Assembly: GCA_037693485.1 (NCBI GenBank)
Contig: CM075344.1
Location: 75,449,501-75,513,500, forward strand
DNA from: Kitagawia praeruptora
Lineage: Eukaryota; Streptophyta; Magnoliopsida; Apiales; Apiaceae
Reading direction: 5' to 3'
DNA: 64,000 bases
This document shows, one piece after another, positions 60,368 through 64,000 of the stretch (the stretch's first letter is position 1; every line of letters begins with the position of its first letter). The notes under the pieces were generated by a model. It was not told where the DNA came from and made no database searches. It was given only the letters and a program-made list of their open reading frames with translations. A program made the position numbers and the translations under genes.

Positions 60368-62523
60368 GGCATTCTCAAGGCTGCACACTACCTTGGAAAG
60401 GGTCTCAAAACAGAAATTCATGAAGTGTGTACAGCCACAACCAAGGAGGTGCATGAGATTAAGAGAGCTTTTGATGCCAAATTCCCTTCATTGGAGACTG
60501 TACTCAAGGACATTCTGGCATGCAAGTCTACCTGTACCAAGATGGATAATGGCTTAGCTCTACTCCATAATACTGTCACATGTCTGGGGAATAAATTTCA
60601 AGCTTTATCTGATCAGACCACAGATGCCAATGCCATGCTGAGAACCATGTTCAAAAATCTATATGGAGACAAGCTGGTTACTGAAGTCCCAGTGCATTAT
60701 TTGATTAGGTTTGAAGTGTAGAGACTTAAAGAACAATCCATGTCTGGCTTCAAATCTATTGAATTGTTCAGCAAGGTAGATGCACTTGAAAAGGAGGTAG
60801 CTACTCTCTCACAATCCATTGCTCATCTGACAGAGAAAGTTGAAACTCTTACTGAGCAGTTGAACACTCAAGCCACCACCACAGCTGATGTTCTTCTGCA
60901 TCAACAATCTATGTTAGCTGCCATGATGAAGCACATGGGTCTCCCTCTACCTGAAGAATCTTCGAACCCTAAGGTCACTCCTACAGCCTCTGTGCCTGAC
61001 AACAAGCCTAAGGGGGAGAAGTGGACATCAAGGAATTCAAATACAAAGGGGGAGAAACCTAAGGAGAAAGGTATAAAGATAAAGGAGGGTGGCCACCAAA
61101 GTGCATCTAAATCCCTAACTCATGTGCCAGGAAAAGGGAAATCAAAAGTTGATAGGCCCCCAACCACTCTGCCAGTTGTCACTCTACCAACTGTGCATGT
61201 CATCACTCCAAGTGACCAGAAGCAATCCATCACAACCACAGTGGTTGCAGGGAGTATGCCATCTGATAACTCTCCATCTACTGAAGTTGAAAGTGTCAAA
61301 CCTATAGAAGTAAAAGTGGTTACTGAGGCCAAGCTACAAGAAGTTGCAAACTCTAATGTCTACCATGATGATGCATTCTTGAAGTTTCTAAAAGTCTCAA
61401 GGGAACAGGCTGATGACACCCAAATATATCTAAGGAGGCTGAGGGATCAGATTAATTACTTCACTGTGATACCTAGGAGAGTAAATGGCTTATGGCGCAA
61501 GGAAGTGATGATGGTGGAAAAATCCAGTATCTGGCATCTAACCTACAACACTCTACAAACATTGAAACATTCAGAGATAGATGCACTGATCAGGCTTATT
61601 GAGAAGAGGGATGCAAATGAAAACAATAAAAGTCTGTATGATGATTTAAGGAATGATCAACCTTCAAGGCTGCCAGAAGTAATCAAGAATCTGTATGATG
61701 ACTTAAGGAATAATCAACCTTCAAGGCTGCCAGAAGTAATCAAGAAGCCATGGACAATCATCTACCAATCTGGCACCAAAATTGAAGACATCAAGCAATT
61801 GGTCATTCCCAATGATCTCACCTCTAGAAATCATAGACTTATTATTGCTATCACTGATCAACTACAGAAGAAGGGTGGAACCAGAAATGTTGAAGAACTA
61901 GAGGCACTGCAAATTCTCAGATCCTTTATTGCAACTGGTGTAATTCCAGAAATTGCCAAGCCTAGGAGAAATAAGGATGACAAAGATGAGGATAAAAGTG
62001 ATGGGAGGAGGAGACATCACATGAGTGATAAGGGAGATGAAGACAAGAAAAAGAAGAGGGATGACAAAGAGAAGAAAGATGGTAATGACCAAGGGAAAGT
62101 CTATGAGAGGACAAGTGTGAAACAGCAAGCCATAGGCATTACTGACAGTAACCTCACCACAACACAAGACTCTAAGTCTAGGGTGAATACTGTTAGTAGT
62201 GACCTACAAAAGTCAAATTCCATGGCTTCTGTAAATGTTTTACTACCTCAAGAAGAGAAGGAGATTCAAGCCAAGAAACCGTGTGTATGTTTCAGAAAGC
62301 AAACTGCTAATGGAATACTACTATGGTCTTCCAACAAAGGTCAAAAATTTCAGCCAAGCAATCAAGTAAAAAGATCTAATTTCAAGCATGCTGCTAAGAG
62401 AGTAAAGCCATCCAGGTCAAGAGCCCTAACAATCATTCCAGGATTGAAACTCCAACCACTAGATGAAGATTTTGATGAAGACCAACTGCTATTTCTGAGA
62501 GCTCAAAGAATCTACTCTGCTGC
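60368..62523 (+). pseudogene. E1 env-like ORF, third segment (truncated by CACTA insertion)
   Basis: The frame resumes after GGCAT (ILKAAHYLGKGLKTEIHEV). TAG at 60719-60721 interrupts it and the same frame continues to the window's CACTA element. About 60740-60960 is a heptad-rich coiled coil (LFSKVDALEKEVATLSQSIA). A Lys/Pro/Thr-rich linker follows, then a globular-looking part (about 61340-61960). That part contains a 57-bp in-frame tandem duplication (61631-61687 and 61688-61744, each 19 codons). A charged Lys/Asp/Glu tract (about 61960-62090) and a basic C-terminal part follow. The last native codons are at about 62520; the TAA at 62534 is contributed by the transposon. Confidence 0.8.
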
Positions 62524-62763
62524 CACTACGCCATAAACGCACATACGCAACCCCCATTTTCAGTTGCGTAAGGCCTGAAAACCGTTGCGTAAGGTCTTAC
62601 GCAACGCTTTTGGGGTGTTACCAATACTGGCGTTACGTAAGACCCCTAATGCAACGCTTTTCCAAGCTATTGCAACACTTCGAAAAGCATTGCATAAGAG
62701 ACCTTATGCAACACCAAAAGCATGCAAACGCAACACTACATGGGGTTGCATAAGATGTTTCAG

Positions 62764-63072
62764 CCATGTCAGCATGCTGACATGGAAGCAAGGTGCCACG
62801 TCAGCATGCTGACATGTAAACAAGGTGCCACGTCAGCATGCTGACATGTCATTAGTGGGGCCCACAAGTGCCACGTCAAAAATGGGGGGGCATGCCACGT
62901 CATCAGTGGGGCCCACCAAGGTGCCACGTCAGCAGTGGGGCCCACATGCCACGTCAGTACTGGGGCCCACATGCCACGTCAGCACTGGGGCCCACATGCC
63001 ACATCAACAGTGGGGCCCACATGCCATGTCAACAGTAGGACCCACATGCCACGTCAACAGTGGAGTCCACTA
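62764..63072. repeat. CACTA subterminal array of CCACGTCA / GTGGGGCCCAC units
   Basis: About 300 bp of imperfect tandem repeats. Three units near the left contain GCCACGTCAGCATGCTGACA (the core GTCAGCATGCTGAC is a perfect palindrome). Then about nine units carry ATGCCACGTCAnCAGTGGGG plus CCCAC, spaced about 28-35 bp. Each unit has a GCCACGTC word resembling a G-box/ABRE half. The GC content is strikingly higher than the surroundings. Frames open across it simply reflect the repeat. Confidence 0.8.
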
Positions 63073-63376
63073 TCTAACGCAACGCTATTTGAGTCTAATG
63101 CAACGCTAATTTTTTTTTTAAGCAACCCCATTCTTTTTTATTGCAACATTAAAACTATGCTAATGCAACATTAAATAGAGTCAAATGCAACACTTTTTTA
63201 CAAAAAAATTGAAATGGCTGCTTTGTTTATACATAAAACCATCATGTAGAAACCAAGCCAACAACTTCAAAAGTCCTAAATAATGCAACCAACAAAACTA
63301 CTTAACAGTTTTACATGTAGTAAACCAAGCACATGCACTAATTCTAAGTTCAAAATGTACATGTACTTCTGTGATA
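63073..63376 (-). other. CACTA subterminal repeats and 3' untranslated region of the chimeric gene
   Basis: ATGCAACACT-type subterminal words continue to about 63195. Beyond that is AT-rich DNA downstream of the TGA at 63377-63379 in minus orientation, presumably the 3' untranslated region. No further coding content. Confidence 0.45.
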
Positions 63377-63466
63377 TCATATCCTCTCTTTTAGCTCCTG
63401 CAGTTTCACGATTTGATCTTGCATAGCAAAATTCCCAACTTGAAGCTCATTATTCTCGCTAGTCAC
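63377..63466 (-). CDS. Terminal exon of the chimeric gene (short coiled-coil tail)
   Basis: On the minus strand a TCTCTTTGCAG acceptor (ending 63467) is followed by 29 codons and a TGA at 63377. The predicted peptide (VTSENNELQVGNFAMQDQIV, then KLQELKERI) is coiled-coil-like and unlike RBM25. It may be the native tail of a CACTA-encoded protein or recruited sequence. Intron phase 0 matches the donor at 63746, giving an intron of about 280 bases. Confidence 0.45.
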   Translation of the reverse strand: MTSENNELQVGNFAMQDQIVKLQELKERI

Positions 63467-63746
63467 CTGCAAAGAGAGAAGTTTAACAATATAGTTCAAA
63501 ATGTGCAGGTAGCTTTAGACAGATTATCATGAGAGTAAACGGTTTGAAACATTAAGTATTTGCATCAACATTTTAACATATTTAGAATTTAAATATAATT
63601 ACAAGCGAATGTAACAAGTCCACAGAGTTTCACAAGTGCACAGATGTCAACATTTAATAAACAAGCTTCTTGTGTTCAATTAGAATTATAATACAAGTAT
63701 GACACGATAGAAAAATAGTAAAATAGTTGACAAGAACGTAACTTAC

Positions 63747-63983
63747 CTGCAAGACTGAGAGGATGAAATCGTTGTCTACTGTTGATGCTATCTTGCCTAC
63801 ATAAACTGTTGTTTGCGGCTTCTTTGGAGGTGTAACACTTGGGATCCCAACTGGTCTAATAACAGGAGTAATGACTGGACCATGTACCCCAGGAACAAGA
63901 GGGCGTACCAGTGCAGGATTGATGCCAGCTATTCCCACCAGTCGTGGAAGATATATCAGCCTAACCATTGTTGGGTGGATTAC
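63747..63983 (-). CDS. RBM25: RBM25-like exon (Pro-rich linker and start of RRM) captured in the CACTA element
   Basis: A 79-codon, phase-0 exon bounded by TTTGTAG (acceptor side, about 63984-63990) and CAG|GTAAGT (donor, 63741-63747). The encoded peptide has a Pro/Val-rich lead-in and then KKPQTTVYVGKIASTVDNDF, the beta-1/alpha-1 part of the RNA-recognition motif typical of plant RBM25, a U1 snRNP-associated splicing regulator. Only the first RNP-2-containing third of the RRM is present. The next exon does not continue the RRM but adds a short coiled coil and a stop, so the product would be a truncated chimera. Upstream exons lie outside the window. The family assignment rests on recognised residues, not on a search. 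Confidence 0.6.
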
Positions 63984-64000
63984 CTACAAATGAATGACAT

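Larger units (their letters stand above)
11830..62523 (+). mobile_element. E1: Ty1/copia Sirevirus-type element, host of four nested LTR-type insertions
   Basis: A single plus-strand element whose parts can be followed through the window: 5' LTR (11830-15554), PBS, gag (15599-18039, resuming 32419-32483), pol (32501-35166), spacer (35167-36022), and env-like ORF (36023-37579, 50158-50720, 60368-62523). Each gap is filled by a later element with its own target duplication, and the reading frame resumes exactly after each. Subtracting the insertions leaves about 11.6 kb in the window. The 3' LTR is not reached because a CACTA transposon enters the env-like ORF at 62524. The element is dead: gag and env carry stops, protease and integrase are frameshifted, and the catalytic half of RT is deleted. 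Confidence 0.9.
62524..64000. mobile_element. CACTA (En/Spm-type) transposon, left end; runs off the window
   Basis: Starts CACTACGCCATAAACGC, the CACTA-family terminal motif, directly in the E1 env-like ORF. A 3-bp target copy, TGC (62521-62523), precedes it; its partner would lie beyond the window. Subterminal motifs follow, including CGTTGCGTAAG facing CTTACGCAACG with two bases between (about 62582-62605), and many TTGCATAAG/ATGCAAC variants up to about 63195. No reverse-complement end (GGCGTAGTG) occurs before 64000, so the RBM25-like exons described below lie inside the element if it is continuous. Confidence 0.8.

Noticed and set aside
62764..63072. Regular short repeats resembling a CRISPR array
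   Set aside because: Repeats are contiguous and imperfect with no unique spacers, in a plant transposon terminus.
62825..63174. Open frames rich in Gly-Pro-His-Met repeats
   Set aside because: They are translations of the GTGGGGCCCACATGCCACGTC tandem array in more than one frame.
1..64000. tRNA or rRNA genes
   Set aside because: TGGTATCAGAGC occurrences are retrotransposon primer-binding sites (18 bases or less), not tRNA genes; no cloverleaf or rRNA-like stretch was recognised.

Overview
This window is intergenic, repeat-dominated nuclear DNA from a flowering plant, probably a eudicot. I found no intact single-copy host gene. The evidence is plant-type LTR retrotransposons (Ty1/copia Sirevirus lineage with env-like ORFs, a Ty3/gypsy Tat-lineage relative, a chromovirus-like element with very large LTRs, a TRIM), a CACTA transposon and a hAT-like element. 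Most elements have TG...CA ends, target-site duplications (TSDs), primer-binding sites (PBS) and polypurine tracts (PPT) that can be read directly. The genus cannot be fixed from this sequence.

Layout. (1) 452-9582: a minus-strand, Tat-like gypsy element (TSD ATGAG). It has gag-protease but no RT, RNase H or integrase. On the opposite strand it carries an intron-containing antisense gene (about 2.94-5.98 kb). Its left LTR is split by a 1.55-kb solo-LTR-like insertion (937-2490). (2) 9950-10588: a TRIM (TSD TTTAG). (3) 10594-11829: AT-rich DNA with little recognisable content. (4) 11830-62523: one large plus-strand Sirevirus (called E1), exploded by four nested LTR-type insertions. These are a solo-LTR-like element in its 5' LTR (12512-14939, itself holding a hAT-like element); a second Sirevirus E2 in gag (18040-32418, TSD TTTAT); a third, minus-strand Sirevirus E3 in the env-like ORF (37580-50157, TSD GAGGA); and a minus-strand, large-LTR, non-coding element E4 further along the same env-like ORF (50721-60367, TSD GGCAT). 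(5) 62524-64000+: the left end of a CACTA transposon inserted at the end of E1's env-like ORF. It has subterminal TTGCGTAAG repeats and a G-box-like repeat array, and its minus strand encodes a spliced fragment resembling the RNA-binding protein RBM25.

How the parts relate. E1, E2 and E3 share one plan: LTR, initiator-Met PBS, gag with zinc knuckles, protease-integrase-RT-RNase H, a repeat-rich spacer, a long env-like ORF, PPT, LTR. All are now broken by nonsense codons, frameshifts or deletions, so mobilisation would need helpers. Eye-counted LTR divergence is about 0.6% for E2 and E3, roughly 1% for E4 and 2.6% for the Tat element, so E2 and E3 are the most recent arrivals.

Most notable observations. 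All three Sireviruses have a splice-acceptor-like TTGCAG|GGC exactly in phase with protease, although their gag-to-protease frame offsets differ. The Tat element carries an antisense, promoter- and intron-bearing gene. Each Sirevirus carries its own short-motif arrays in U3 and/or the pol-env spacer. The CACTA element appears to make a chimeric RBM25-derived transcript.
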